Shown one piece after another: positions 36,613-49,659 of a stretch of DNA of 64,000 nt. The notes under the pieces were generated by a model that had not been told where the DNA came from, searched no databases, and saw only the letters and a program-made list of their open reading frames with translations. Both the position numbers and the translations under genes were made by a program. Within the stretch, counting starts at the first letter, position 1, and each line of letters opens with the position of its first letter. Source of the stretch: Dryococelus australis (Eukaryota; Arthropoda; Insecta; Phasmatodea; Phasmatidae); the NCBI GenBank assembly GCA_029891345.1, contig CM057009.1:208252709-208316708 (forward strand), read 5' to 3'.

Positions 36613-38299
36613 GTGTCAGTAGCATAAATGTAGAACTGATGATTTCATTCACAAAACCAACTTTATTACGTGGAAGTATCGCCATAACAAACTGAGGTGA
36701 AATACCCATAGATGTAAGGGAAGCAATGTGCATTTACATTTAAAGGAAAATTATTGTACATGTGTGTGTGTATATGTGATAAATTTACACAATAATAAGA
36801 TTAAACTTCCCCGACTGTGAAAAAAATTGCCTGAGCAAAGTTGGGCAAAATTCCATGAAATGTAAATGGAAATGCTTCTCACATACTAAAGAAAAATTAT
36901 TTTACAATAACAAAATGAAAAAAATTTACACAGGTGTACCATGAAACTTTTTATATATCTCTGTTTTTGTCACAGACGACCAAACAATGGGGAAAATGCA
37001 CATTTTTTTCTCGATAGCGGTTTTTCAACCATTTTATACCAGTAGTAGGTACCTATGAATTATTTTGCAGCCATGTGGTAATCGTCATGTAATTTGCTAC
37101 TTTTGATTGAAAATAACTGGCTGTATATGGTTTTTTATGCAAAAAACTATGCATGTATGTGTTATACATATATTAGAATGAATGCATCCCTTCCAATATC
37201 AACCATATTTATTACATTGGCATGTTGCCCATTATATTTTAAAAATCTTCTGTAATTTGACGAAGGTGGGGCGGGGCGTGAACTAACATCCATTAGAACC
37301 ACATTTCAGTAGGCTGGCCACTATTTTAAAAACATGTTTTGTCCTCTCATAATGTTATTTGTTATGCACATATTTAATATCATGTGCATTGTGGAATGTC
37401 AAATTGAGATGTCAAAATGTTCACTTTCATACCTTATCCAGGACTCGAACCAGAATTTCTTGCTCCGCAAGCTAGAACACATGTGTTTACTTTATATAAA
37501 TGATTAGTCACATGGTTTTGTGGTTAGCAACATCCCAAAAAAGTAACTTTTGCTCTCATGTAGGTGAGCCAGGTCAACACCCCGCAGTACAATTTCATCT
37601 TTGAGTTGTATGAACTGCTGGAATACTTTTAATGAACTTGACATCCTTCATAGAGTTTGCAATGACATTACAAGAGGACATTAATTTATTTGAATAAGTT
37701 TGAAATGCAAACACTGCAGGATAGGTCAGTGAAGATGCTTAAAAATAACCGTAATGAGGAAAACATATTCATTAGTTTAAAAAAAATTTGTGAATCTGAT
37801 ACATTAACTTATTTTAATTGCAGTTACTTATAAAAATTATTTAATGATTAAAGACACTGTAATATACATGTTAAACTTACCTCACTAATGTGCATTACAG
37901 TAAGGATGGCTTATGAACTAATTTAGCTTAACCTTAAAACACTCATGACATTTGGGATACGAGCTCATGAACTCATGGCTGCGAGTAGGCTTATAGATGC
38001 CCTGTACAGTTGGGAACCAGACTGATACAAAAATATTCTTAATAACTTCCTGTTAAATTATTTGTAGATTCGTAGTGATTTTTTAATTATGCATACTCAA
38101 ATAGAGTAATCACACAGAGCTGAAAATATAAATGTACCAATGTACTGAAACTTTAATTATAAATATATATTGTATATGGTTTTCGAGATCACATGAAGAC
38201 AGGACTGTATTATTAACTGCTTAAAAAATCAGTTAGTTACAAACTTTCTTAAGGTAAATCAAACAGCAATATTTTTTCCTGATATGTATATTTCATTTA
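36613..38299. other. Intronic DNA with a tRNA-like box near 37441
   Basis: Mostly unassigned. At 37441-37451 the minus strand reads GGTTCGAGTCC, a good RNA polymerase III B box followed by TGG. A convincing A box at the right distance was not found, so this may be a SINE remnant or chance. No protein-coding similarity was seen. Confidence 0.35.
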
Positions 38300-38525
38300 A
38301 ACTGGGAGGGGGAAGTGGTGGTGATTGAGCGACTAGAGCATGTGCCTTTCACTAAGGCAATCAGGGTTCAATTCCAGGCTGGATCACTATTGGAGATTCG
38401 CATGTGAGAATTGTGCTGGAATGATGCCGCCCTTGCATCCTGGCACTACTCCATATTTACCTCACTTCATCCTCATTGGCTCTCAAGACCTGAGGTATAA
38501 AAGTCGCTCAAATATCTCAACCTAA
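38300..38525 (+). repeat. tRNA-derived SINE
   Basis: The head has an A-box-like stretch (GTGATTGAGCGACTAGAGC, starting 38321) and a canonical B box (GGTTCAATTCC, 38365-38375) about 40 bp apart. This is the internal pol III promoter layout of a tRNA-derived SINE. Some 150 bp of unrelated body follows to about 38525. The tRNA-like part does not fold as a full tRNA with an acceptor stem, so a real tRNA gene is unlikely. The 3' tail was not defined. Confidence 0.65.
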
Positions 38526-39480
38526 ACTGAAGGCTATCAGTTAACATTTATGGTGCCAGTACTGAAATAAGAATGCTCAAAAGTTCTTTTACCTGAGGAA
38601 AAGGTATCCAACTCTTCTTTAGTATCATTTTATCTATCACAGCCTTTCCTGCACTCCTTTTTAGATGGCTGTTGGGATGAACTGCAGGACTGTGTTGAGC
38701 AGTTGAAGAAATAGTTGTTGATGCTTCTCTGAGTCATAATGGCACGCAGTGAAAATGAAATAATGTTATAAATTTTCGGCTTGAATACAAAAATTTTGCA
38801 ATCACATAATGCACTTACACTTAGCCAATTGCAACGCTACCGATAAACAAATATCTCATTCCATTATATGGTGTGACTCACAAAGTATCTTGGACGTTTA
38901 TACTATGATATACCTCTGTTCATAACTATTGAGATGATGGGAAGCTCCCAGCAAGGAATGTGGGTGGGAAGAGGCACTGATGTTACAAGGCCAGGTAGAC
39001 AAGATAGAACGGAGCACACGGTACTGCGCAAAGTGGAAACATTTACTCTCCTTACTGTGAAACAGAAATTTTATAGAAGAAAACCTAAAAATGTATTTAC
39101 TATGCCCGTCTAGTTATTGAAAATTCCTTATTTACTTTAAGAATGAGACAATGCACATGCAAGATATTATTACAAAAAGTACTCAGCTTCGCAGTGAAGA
39201 GACTGCATCAGATGATACACTCCTTAAGTGTGTTCCTTGCATCTTGATATTTCAGTCAGTTTGAGCTGATATTATGGGAGGAAAACTTATACTTTGCCCG
39301 GCCATGGAATTCATGGCTGGGCACTTGCCTGGGTCCCCCCCTATGCGCCGGTCTTTGGCTAAGTTATTGCGGAATTTGGGAAAGCTGTAGTTGATTTAAT
39401 TATTTATTTGTATAACTGATTTGTTATCTCCTGTGAGGAAACAAGAGATAAATGAGATTTAAGTTGACTTTCTTAAAGCA
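38526..39480. other. Intronic DNA, no gene recognised
   Basis: Contains a short GC-rich inverted repeat at about 39297-39323 (GCCCGGCCATG..CATGGCTGGGC). No coding similarity was seen. Confidence 0.4.
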
Positions 39481-40860
39481 TGTTGAAGCATGATGGTTAA
39501 ATTTAGGCCCTGCTGCATAGAGTCATAAGCCAGTGGCCAGCTATAAAGAAATACTTCATAATTGAACTTCCAAAAAGAGGCACAACTTTGTCAAGGAATG
39601 CACGCTACACAAGGATTTTGAAATGTTTAAAAGATACTCCTCTTAAAACTCTTATTCACTTGCATTGTATTGTGTATGCTTCAAGATCATTTGATAAGTT
39701 TCTGAGTTTGTTTCAAACAAAGACCTTTAATTCATGGGCATTTTGAAGAGATGTGCACATTTACAGTAAGTTGTTTTGGATGCTTCGTGAAAACTTCTGA
39801 ACTGAATAAGAGATTTACTGCATTAAAGTTTCCATGTTCAGCAGTTGAGTTGGACAGTAGTGAACTAGAAGTAGGCTCTGAAACAAGGAAAGTGCTGGAT
39901 AAGTTGAAACCTGATACTTAGACTGAAATCCAGTATTCAGTGAGGACAGTCTATCACAAAGCTACAGAGTATGACACTTTGTAGCTACCATTGGGGAATC
40001 CAGTCATTCAAAATTGTTCTTCTCTTAGTATCAAAAACTGGCATAATCCTTCATCTCCTAATGTCACAAGAAAACTTGCAGAATCTTTATATTTATAGTT
40101 GATGCCAAAAGTGAGTTTTGATGTTCTAAGTAATGAATGGACGGTATTAAAATGTGAAGATATCCCAGAAGAATGGTATTTTGAAAAAGATGAGGAAAAT
40201 GGAGTACCTTCAGGTAGAGTGGTAGATCCTGAATATGATGTCCAGTGCAGTATCGTGACAAGAATTAATCATTACTGGAGAAATACATTTTTTTGCAAAA
40301 TTCACTGAGATAAAAACAATTTCTAGAAATGACAAAGTTAGTAAAAGCCATATTGGTTCTTCCTTGTTCGAATACTGATGTTGAATAGGGATTTTCTGAC
40401 ACCAGTAATTTTCTTACTCAAAAAAAAATTATTTTCTCAGCAATAGTGAGTGGTCATTAATCTATCTCAGAGTTCAAGAATCTGCCCTACAAAGTTTCCA
40501 TAACTAAAGATTTCATTAAGAAAGGTCACATTGCTTATGGAACATATAATGAGAGAATTGCGTAGGAAAAACTAATGAAAGCAGAAAAGCAAAAGATAGG
40601 AGCAGAAGAGAAAGAAAAAGCAAAGAACTTCACGAGAAAAGAGAAAATTATTGTGAAGGAAAGACACTTAAAACAAAACAGAGCATGTATCTTGAGAAAA
40701 CCCTAGGGATTAAGAAAGAAGAGATTGACAAAAATGTATAAAATTACACTTGAGTGATGGATGAGGCAAAAACAAGGATAAGTAATGCTTTAAGCAATAA
40801 TTGCACGAGAGGTGCCAAAATAGGGCAGCCTATGTGGGTGGGAAGCAGTGATTAAGAAGG
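39481..40860 (+). pseudogene. hAT-like transposase relic (third copy, different family)
   Basis: Read through many stops. 40099-40308 is open with SNEWTVLKCEDIPEEW and TRINHYWRNTFF. 40330-40640, in shifting frames, contains LVKAILVLP followed by an N-T-D-V-E block (equivalent to the hAT S-x-A-x-x-E-R dimerisation core), then FSDTSNFLT, KGHIAYGTYNERI and a Lys/Glu-rich coiled tail. The upstream part (39600-40000) carries weaker similarity. This matches a family of hAT-like elements ending in a charged tail after the dimerisation motif. It is dead. Confidence 0.65.
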
Positions 40861-41734
40861 TGGAATAAAGCAAGTCATATTTATAACAGATATCAGTTGA
40901 ACAAAAGGAAGTATAAAGTATACTGACACACTTTGTTATTCAATAACAGTTTTTAACTGTTCCTTCATCAGAAAGCTCTAAGTCTTGCATGCATATGTTA
41001 TTTACCACTTTTCACTGTGATAATGTTAGTACTGAAGAATCTGCTACTTGTGTAAACTATGCATAAAAACTTAAAATAACTCAAAGTTTTTTTTATACTA
41101 CTGAATTGAAACATGAGTTAAGGCTGCGGCGATAGTTTATCATAGTATAATCAAACTTGTTAGGCTTACACATGTAGTTAACACAACTACAGTAATAACA
41201 CAGATATAACACAGTTTTTGTTCATCAAGTGAACATGTTTGGTAATGAGGTAGCACACCACACAAGTATTTGGGAGTTTGTGGTTTCGATACCAGACGAA
41301 CTACTCCACTAGTAGTATTTTCCCTAATGGTATCCCAATTTTAGGCCAACACATTTACACTTCTTTTAGGAATTTACTTAAATAATAAGAACAAATTGGC
41401 CTGTTATTATTTTGGCTTATGATAAACTAAACTAGTATAAAAAAAACTTGAAGAGGAACATGTTTGCAGTTGAGATTTGGAAGAAAGTGGCTTGGCAATC
41501 AGCACCTGCTGCTGTGCTTCCTCTTTAGCACATGTCAGTGTAGCAACTGGTTAGAAAAATATATTTTAATTTCGCTGCTTAACAGCACATTTATTTTCCT
41601 TATTAATCTGCCATTAAGATGCAAGACCCTTCCTGATAATTCTGTGCACTTTTGCACTTCATTCTTGCCAGATCTTCATTTGCCAGCATCCAAAGGCCTT
41701 CTTCACTTTGGTGAGGCAGCAGACATGTTCTTTA
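40861..41734. other. Intronic DNA, possible SINE relic near 41282
   Basis: GGTTTCGATACC at 41282-41293, preceded about 40 bp earlier by GGTAATGAGGTAGCA, could be worn B and A boxes. The open frame at 41464-41757 (+) is the mirror of transposon sequence at its end and otherwise has no motif. Confidence 0.3.
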
Positions 41735-42890
41735 TCATAAAGGTGAGCACTGGCTGATCTCCTCTGTCATGCTCCAAACCTGGACTTTCAGATATCTTTT
41801 GTAGTTCTTAGAAATTAAGCTCTTCGACATCAACGTCAACAACTTCTCAGTGTCGTCCATTTCCTTAACTGGGGAGCCTACTTCATGAGTGGAGTTAAGA
41901 ATGTCCTTGTTGGTGGCGGCCACAACTTCAAATCCCAAAATATTTTTCATGCAGTTAGGCCACAACTTTTGCCACATTATGTTCATACAAGTTGACTTAA
42001 CCTTTTCGTAAGTCATGTTAATGTTATTTATGGTTTTGATGAAGTTTTAATTTTGCCAGTATTCTGGCCTTCTTTTTGCTTTCTGTAGCAGCGATAAGTA
42101 ATCAAAAGTTTGGCACAAGTACTGAACATGGATATGACACATCCATTAGTTAGATATAGCCATCATATTGAGAGGGAGCAAAACAAATTATGCATGTTTC
42201 GTTTTGGTGGATGATGGCCTGAGGATGTAAAGGCAAATTGTCAACAAACAATATAATTTTTCAATCTGAATTCTTTTTGGCACAATCTCTCTTCCTTGCC
42301 AGTAGAGCATACAATTTCAGCCATTTGCTGAACATAGAACCAGTAATCAGTCAGTTTGTTTGCATTGTATATATTGGGAAGATGTTCTTTTGACTTCCCT
42401 TTCAAAGCCAATGGGTTTAAAGATCTGACAATTGGAATATGTTTGCTCTTTAATTGACCAGAAGCATCACCACAAACGAGCAATATGAAACAATATTTAG
42501 TGACTTTGAAACCAGGTGTGGGTTTTCCTTCCTGTAAAGTGTATGTTTTTACTGGTATTTGTTTACAAAAAGTTTGGTCGTATCAATATTGAAAACTAGC
42601 TTTGGCAAATATACACCATATTCAGTAATGTTTGCCAGCTCTGTAATAAACATGTTTCTACAGCAAGTGTGTCAACTTGCAGCCTTGCCAGTGCTTGCTT
42701 CGTGTCTCTCGTGCCTATTTCACTGAAAGTCCTAAAATGTTTTTCGCACTCATTTAAATTTTCTCAGCATTATTGGCAATAGTGTGGTCAGTAGAAGCCG
42801 ACAGTTCCAAAGCTGACCAGATTCAAAATTTTTATAGTGCCCATTTTCATCTCAAGTCTAACTGCAGTTCTATTTTTCATTGCAGCGGGA
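41735..42890 (-). pseudogene. Pogo/Tigger (TIGD1-like) transposase
   Basis: Read downward. Near 42890 a CENP-B-type helix-turn-helix start is recognisable (RTAVRLEMKMGTIKIL). Frame 42483-42241 is the DDE core: LVCGDASGQLKSKHIPIVRS, LNPLALKG, then LPNIYNANKLTDYWF. Just below, a VDNLPLHP block (second catalytic Asp region) is readable in another frame. Frame 42016-41735 is the C-terminal region (NIMWQKLWPNCM). Stops and frameshifts make it inactive. It is the only Tigger transposase in the window and a possible relative of whatever mobilised the MITE at 36.0 kb. Antisense to TBCD. Confidence 0.8.
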
Positions 42891-44041
42891 AATGTAGAAG
42901 AAATGGATGGATGTATAGAGTCAATTTTGGACAAAAAAACTAAAAATTGTTATAATTCTTTGTTTATTGCTCTTTATAAACTTTAGTTACAAACACTGCC
43001 TTGAATGGGTCTAACGCAGAGTTAGTAAATAAGTAACTCGATTTAACTGTAGTCTTTTGTATTAAAATGAAACAATATGATACAATAAAAAATCCTGCAA
43101 TTTATACAAAAGATTCTAACCTCTGCCTTACTATTGTCTCCAAAGACAGTCACAAATATAAGTGCTTTAAATCAATACCCTAAATAACAATATCTCAAGG
43201 TGGCAACATTTACTCTCTACTGCTCAGCTGACAGTCCTAATATGAAACAAATCTAAACTATTCCTACTCAGGACTCACTTTAATTTTTGAGGTATCTGCC
43301 ACAGTGTATGCGTACTTCCAATGTTAGGTAGTTCATCGCACAACATTGTTCACCACCTTATGTTCGTAGATGCAACTTTTCATCATCGGACTGAGCTGGG
43401 GCAGCTCGGTGGGAGACCAGAGCTGCTCTTCCATGATAACAAGCTTAAAGAACCTCTGCATTAGGCATCTTTGCCACTGGGTCATGAGGCTATGTGCTGA
43501 ATCTTTGGTTGCCTAGCCGAGGTGTCCGCCAGCCATGATGTGAATTCTGCAGTATGATGTCCAATATTGCTTTGCGACTACGTTTTTCAGCCTGCATCTT
43601 GTAATGACAATTGAAAATGTGTAAGGCGTGAGGCATATCTCAACTATGACACTTTATATTTTTTTAAAGGACTCTAAAGAACTTTCATAACAGAACTACA
43701 AAAATTATAAATGTGCATCTTGCAAGTTGCAAGTGCAAAGTATAAATTGTGTTGAAATATCATGTTAAACAGAAACACTGTTGTAAAGAATTTATGAGCC
43801 ATAAACATAAAAGTTGGTAACTTTGCAGTAGGACACAATTAACTAAGTGTGCAGACTGAATTTCGGTATAACACTTTCTGATACTGCAGCTGTGTGGGTG
43901 GATAGCATCATCAGTATACTGTGTAGTAAGTGGTTTTGCAGTCTCTTTTTGGACATACAAGAAACTGTAAAGGTGGTATATGCATGTTAAATATGGGCAC
44001 AGAATTGCATTAATTTTGCTGTTAATTTTGTACCAATATAT
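42891..44041. other. Intronic DNA, no gene recognised
   Basis: Unassigned sequence between the Tigger relic and the left LTR of Gypsy C. A slightly GC-richer stretch around 43380-43560 has no recognisable feature. Confidence 0.4.
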
Positions 44042-44998
44042 TGTGATGGGTCACTAATTATTACACACAAAACACACACAATTTCATTCAACTCTAATGT
44101 AATTTTCAATAAATTCAGAAACACAAGTTCATGTACAATACAGAACATTGCAAAATAAGGGGCCCATAAAAAATTACGACATTTAAAATATAAATAGCTT
44201 AAGGTTCGGCGTCATGCAGCTATCCTGGAAAATATTAAATAAACACACTATCAAAGTCAATTTCAATTAAAAGTATACACATTAAAATATATATAAAACC
44301 TAAACTCAAAGCGAGGCAGCCCTAAAAAATTTACGTAACGACTCTTATCAAAGTAAGCACCGATAAAAGTAGACACTTTAAAACTCATGCTTTACAACTC
44401 AACAGGTAGTAAAATGTTTTGTACTCAATAATAACCGTATTACAAAGGGTGTGAATAGCATAAAACATAAAAGAAAAGAAAAATTTAAGGCGTCACCAAC
44501 TACTACAAACCGGGTGCACTTGACAGCTCTACATATATCAGCAACAGCTACAGTGGTGCACGTGTGTCTTTCATACTGCTCAAAAAATATTCTCAGCATG
44601 AATATCAGGTTAATGAAAATGGTGCGAACAAGACAATCCACAGCTGCACATAGTGTTAAATCTAGAAAGAATTTCAAACAGCTATCAAACAAAAAATTTT
44701 GAAGATAAAGTCATCATAAAAATATTTACTACTCCCATACGCTTCACACAGATACAATGATGTGCAAATCGCAAAAAGTAACAGCCATTACACGCCATGA
44801 CCCATATTATTATTTTAACATTACCAGCCAAACTAATTGTACATTGTGATTAGGCAGTAAATGCATCAGAGGAAGGTAAGAGGTTGCTAGGAAATGCTGT
44901 GCAGCTGGCATTGTCAGTAGCAATCACAGTAGTATTTGAAGAAGTCAGGCCACCAGACCTTTCCGCAGCTGGCCCTAAAAACTAAAATCTAGCAGACA
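44042..44998 (-). repeat. 3' LTR of Gypsy element C
   Basis: About 957 bp, alignable along its whole length with 47749-48701. Shared landmarks include TGGGTCAC.AATTATTACA at the start (+ strand), CAGCCCTAAAAAATTTACGT, ACTACAAACCGGG.GCACTTGACA and TTGTCAGTAGCAATCACAGT. Numerous mismatches and indels show an old insertion. The minus-strand start reads TGTCTGCTAGATTTTAG. No polypurine tract or target duplication is clear. Confidence 0.85.
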
Positions 44999-45852
44999 AC
45001 TAAGTATTTAACAGTACAACGTTCCCTTTCTTAGAATGCACAAGTGAACCAAAGATATCCAAATGAACCAGATGCCAAGGGAAATCGGAAACCTGCACAG
45101 TGGTCTGACCAAAATTCATTTGAGGAGCCTGCATACACCTTTGACTGAGAACAACTAGTAAAAACCATGGGGGCAATCTGATCATCTACCTACTCACCTA
45201 AAACTGCACCAAAGGCAATAGGTGCATCAATCTGAGCAAAAAATGCTTTGCCTAGTGGGGAAGCCTTAATACTGGAGGAGTGGTAATTCTTTCTGTTCGG
45301 TTCTCCAGTCAAAATCCAAGTCTCTCTTTTTTAGAGAATTCAAAGGATTTGCGAACTCTGAATATTTTTTTTATAAAGTATAAATAAATATCCTATAAGG
45401 CCCATAAACTTCTGAACACCTTTAAAATTTCATGAACGTGGCAAAATTAATATTTTTATACCTCTATCCAGGTTAATAAGCAGACTCCTCTCACTCAAAA
45501 TATAACCCAAAAATTTTACTTGTGGGAAACCCAAAACAACCTTATCAGGATTAATAGTTAAACCCACTTCATGCAACTTGTTCAAAACAAGATGGAATTG
45601 CTGTAATTGTGATTCAATACCTTCACTTTAAATAATATCATCAGCTACATAGTTGAAAACAAATTTATATCTAAATTCTGCCAGAATGTGATCCAAAACC
45701 CAGGATAAAGCCTGGCTGCCAAAATTTGCTCCCATCAGAATCCTAGTAAATTTATACTGGTTCCAAGGTGTACTGAAGGTTATGTATTTCCTACAAGACG
45801 GACCTAATAAACACGGATGGAAAATGTTATTCAAGTCCAACACTGAATACAA
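44999..45852 (-). pseudogene. Gypsy element C: RT, truncated RNase H fused to integrase
   Basis: Frame 45852-45628 is the RT palm (YSVLDLNNIFHP, TPWNQYKFTRILMG, QALSWVLDHIL) with YVADD at the catalytic box. 45620-45250 continues with thumb and connection, with stops. RNase H begins with a FGAVL block near 45210. Within a few codons this runs directly into integrase core text in frame 45185-45000 (SQRCMQAPQMNFG, HLVHLDIFGSL, first Asp). The rest of RNase H, the zinc-binding domain and the end of the integrase are gone. This indicates an internal deletion, followed immediately by the 3' LTR. Confidence 0.8.
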
Positions 45853-46054
45853 TTTTGCTTTGCCTAGATGTTGCTACGTGCAATTGACTATAGGGAAGAG
45901 GTACGGGTCTTAATGAGTTTTTCTATTTACTAAAATGTGGTTCACAACCAAACAATATTTATCACTGTCATATTTCTTAACTAGAAGCCAGGTGAACAAT
46001 ATTCTGAAGTGGAAGACCCTATTATTTCCGCATCCAACAACTTCTGGATAATTT

Positions 46055-46803
46055 TCACTGTAGGCTTGAAATTTTGGTGCAGGGCACTTTTAAAGTATTT
46101 ATCCCACGTGGAAATATCATCTGTGAGAATAAACTTATATGGTAATACATCACGTTTCCCGATTTACGGGTTATATCATTAAATTCTTCATGCCTGCTAA
46201 ATAAATGGTCCTTCGCATTGGGTGGAAATACAGACTCAAAGGTGGGTTCCTGACAATCCAAAAGTTTACCTGAATCTGTCGGTAATTTTACTTCAATTAA
46301 TGGCGCAAGATCAAACGATAAGATGTTCTCATCAAAATTTACTGTTGCCCTGATGCATTCCAAAAACTCCACTCCCAAATTTACATCACATTTCATCATG
46401 GGTAAAATCCAGAAGTGAAATGTCCAAGAAAACTACCCTATTTTAAAGTTAAGGTCAACCACCTGGTTTGCCTTAAGTACCTCATAATTTGTAATACAAA
46501 GCTGTAACTTTGTTACCTCACAAATACTTGACCACTTAATCACTTTTCTATAAACAACAACCCCTCAACAAAAGTTTCACTAGCAACACAATGTGTTACC
46601 CCGGTATCAATTAAGGTGGGGATCAACTTGTTATCGCAAGTAATTTCTACCATGCTATTCCTGATCATCCTATGTATAACATTACACAAATTTTTATGCA
46701 TGGAACTTCTGCCAGAAACATTGCTCATTTTTCCTACCATCGCTCGTTTCCTGACAGTGTACAATCTTTTCGCAAATGCCTTGATTGCCTGCACCGAAAG
46801 CAC
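46055..46803 (-). pseudogene. Gypsy element C: protease and RT N-terminal linker
   Basis: Frame 46803-46540 carries the retropepsin active site LIDTGVTHCV (DTG intact). Frame 46399-46055 carries the C-terminal GVEFLE block and the linker toward RT (HLFSRHEEF). They are in different frames. The RT fingers between 46055 and 45852 are recognisable only weakly. Confidence 0.7.
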
Positions 46804-47684
46804 TTACGGGCAGTAAGGTCAAGGTGTAGCTGCATACATTCAGGACTCAGGTGACGGCAAGTCCTGCAATTCCTGCAATGACGTGTTTCCTTAAAATCAT
46901 TATGCATCACTGTAATTACGGCTCTCGAGTCCTTCACCCAAACTAGCAGGGAGGGGGGGGGGTTAGAACAATATTCACTAGCCGCCCCAAGCCTACCTTC
47001 CAATTCCTCTGCCATAACACATAACTCGTCAATTGTGCTAGGTATGAGTAACAACTACAATAAGTACGTACATGCAGTGCAATATTTTCTAACACAATTT
47101 TAATGATACCACTTTCTGTTAAATTCTCTCCCAAAGCTCATTTATGGGCAACGATGGACTCTACAAATTCCAAAAGTGATTCACAAGCCCATTGAAAACA
47201 ATGCGCAAAGTCATGTTCATAGTTTTGCATGATTCGTACTAGTAATGCATATGCCAAAACATTCTGCTTGAAATTTCCAAAGGACCCATTTTCACTATTT
47301 ACTTCTTCGATAATTAACTGCAACACGTAGCCCTCACATTTAACAGACAATTTCTACATTAATTTTTTTCTCTTCGCATAAATGCAAGTCACATACTTTA
47401 GCTACGGCAGTGAAAAAGGCAAACACTTGATCGGGCCCCACAATGGAAAGGATTAGAAGTGAATTAATGGAATAAACCAACAACTTGTTGTTAAAGGGAT
47501 CATCAGCCACACTCACCAAAGTAGCCTTCCCTCGTGCGCAGTCAACCGGGCTGCAACGCTCGTCCCAGAAGTTCATAGCTGCATATCGTAAATCAGTGAC
47601 CATTACATTGTCCAAAATAGGCATTTCATGATCATGAAGTAAGGACACCAACTTTTCATTGTGCACCGTGTATATGAAGCCCAC
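46734..47684 (-). pseudogene. Gypsy element C: gag with zinc-knuckle region
   Basis: Frames 47684-47340 and 47350-47138 cover the capsid-like helical part. Frame 47054-46734 includes a tail with two Cys/His clusters: CRNCRTCRHLSPEC and CFRCRQSRHLRKDC, the second a standard CCHC knuckle. The start ATG at 47684 lies about 65 bp inside the 5' LTR, leaving little leader. Frameshifts separate the pieces. Confidence 0.75.
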
Positions 47685-47748
47685 TTCAGCAGATATAATG
47701 AAACAAAGTCATGTGTTAGAGACAAGCAGAGAAGTGTGCAGAAGAATT

Positions 47749-48701
47749 TGTTACGGGTCACAAATTATTACATACAAAAAACACAAAAAAAAATTGCATT
47801 CAACAACAATTTCTATAAATTTACAAACAAAATAAGTTCAGGTACAATTTGTTCAATACTGGGCTATAAATATTGTATTTAAAATCTAAAAAAGCTCAAG
47901 GTGAGCTATTCTGGAAAAAATTAAGCTCTACCAAAGCCAATATCAATAAAAAATACATACAATTATATATATATGTGTGTGTGTTATATGTATAACCTAA
48001 TCTCGATGCTGGTCAGCCCTAAAAAATTTACGTAACTGCTTTAACAAAACAGGTGCTCATAAAACTGGACATGTTAAAACTCGTGCTACACAAAGTGAAC
48101 TGTAATAAAGAAATTTTTTACTTAATTAATAAGCGTATTACAAAAGGGGTAAATGGTGCAAAAACATAAAAGAAAGAAAAATTTAAGACGGTGCCAACTA
48201 CATACTACAAACCGGGCGCACTTGACAACTCTATGTACATCAGCGATAGCTACAGCGGTGCATGCATGCCTTTCATATGGCTCAAAAAATTTCTCATCTT
48301 GAATACCAGGTTAAGTAAAATTGTAAGAACAAGAAATTCTACTGTGGTACATAATGTTAAACCTAGAAAGAATTTAGAATGGCTACCAAATAGAATTTTG
48401 AATATGACACAACTGTAAACATATCCACTCCTACCATTATTATTTGTCACACAGATCCATTGACATAAAAATCAACAGCTATCAGACGCCATGACCCACC
48501 ATATTATTTTAACATATCGAACCGAGCGAGATCTAATCATATGTCATGATCAGGCAATAAAAGCCTCCGAGAAAGGTAAGCAGTAACCAGGAAATGCAGT
48601 GCAGCTTGAGTTGTCAGTAGCAATCACAGTAGTAGTTAAAGAAGCCAATCCATCAGACCCTACCGCAGCAGGTCCTAATAAACCAAAATCTAGCAGATGA
48701 C
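47749..48701 (-). repeat. 5' LTR of Gypsy element C
   Basis: Partner of the LTR at 44042-44998. The + strand start TGTTACGGGTCACAAATTAT matches TGTGATGGGTCACTAATTAT at 44042, and the end TAGCAGATGA matches TAGCAGACA. It contains a local TATATGTGTGTG expansion absent from the left copy. Its strong divergence from the left LTR implies an ancient insertion. Confidence 0.85.
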
Positions 48702-49340
48702 GTTGCACTTTACAAATGCGGAGGGAAGGAAGGAGGGTGCCAAGGAGGTAGCAAGGAGAGGGAACTGAACAATGAAAAGAGCATGCTGGAGTTCAAATAT
48801 CAATTATTAAAACAATTCGCCATAGATATATTGAATCCATAAAGAAGGTGATTATAAATTCCAGGTGTTCAGTTTACTTTAAATCATAAAGTATTACTGT
48901 GTTTGTGCACCCTGAAAGTTCTGGATGTTCCTTTATATATATATATAAAGGTGTGTTTATTTCTGTGTTATAATTGTGAATGTAAAGAAAATGATGTTTA
49001 AACAACATCCAATAAACTTAGCTGTTAAAATAATTGAACGTTATTACACTTGGACAAATAGGTGCAAGACATAGCTGTCAAATGGAAGTGTAAACTTGTT
49101 ATTAAATTATGTAAAAATATTTTTAAAAAATCTAATTAGGCCTAATTAATGGAATTCCAAACTTGTGAACATTTACAGCACACATGCACAAGAGTTCATT
49201 ATCCTACTGTGCTGAGTGACATTTGTAGGCCATAATAGTGCAAATAATACATATTTAACACTGCTGCACTGCATATTAATAATGTTTTAGGCCTATTTAT
49301 TTTTTAATTGGATATATTCTGAATTGTTGATGAGTGTTTA
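48702..49340. other. Intronic DNA, no gene recognised
   Basis: Unassigned sequence between Gypsy C and the left end of the Harbinger transposon. It ends in TTTA (49337-49340), which is repeated after the right end of that transposon. Confidence 0.4.
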
Positions 49341-49659
49341 GGTGGGTGTTCACATGAGAGTATCTCACTCTCGAGATTCTAATCACTCCAGAGAGTGGCT
49401 ATCGGCAAAGCGTATACACCTGAAGCAAAATGTCCTCTCCAATAGTAGTTACAAATTGTCAGAGAGCAAATTGCCAACAGTTCGTGAGATATATTATCAG
49501 AACCATGTCCACCAGTCCTGGTATTGTACTGTCGAGAGTCTTCTCTTCAACTCTTAGAGATTAGTGTTGCTAGTCCTGGTGCGGGCAGTCATGGCTAGAC
49601 AGCAATTAGCGGTACAGGTATAGCATTCATTGTAATCCTCGCAGTAAAATGCAGAATCC

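Noticed and set aside
38321..38400. A tRNA gene
   Set aside because: A and B boxes are present but acceptor and anticodon stems do not pair convincingly; a SINE head explains it better.
39297..39323. GC-rich inverted repeat as a terminator or regulatory hairpin
   Set aside because: An isolated 11 bp stem in eukaryotic intronic DNA with no supporting context.
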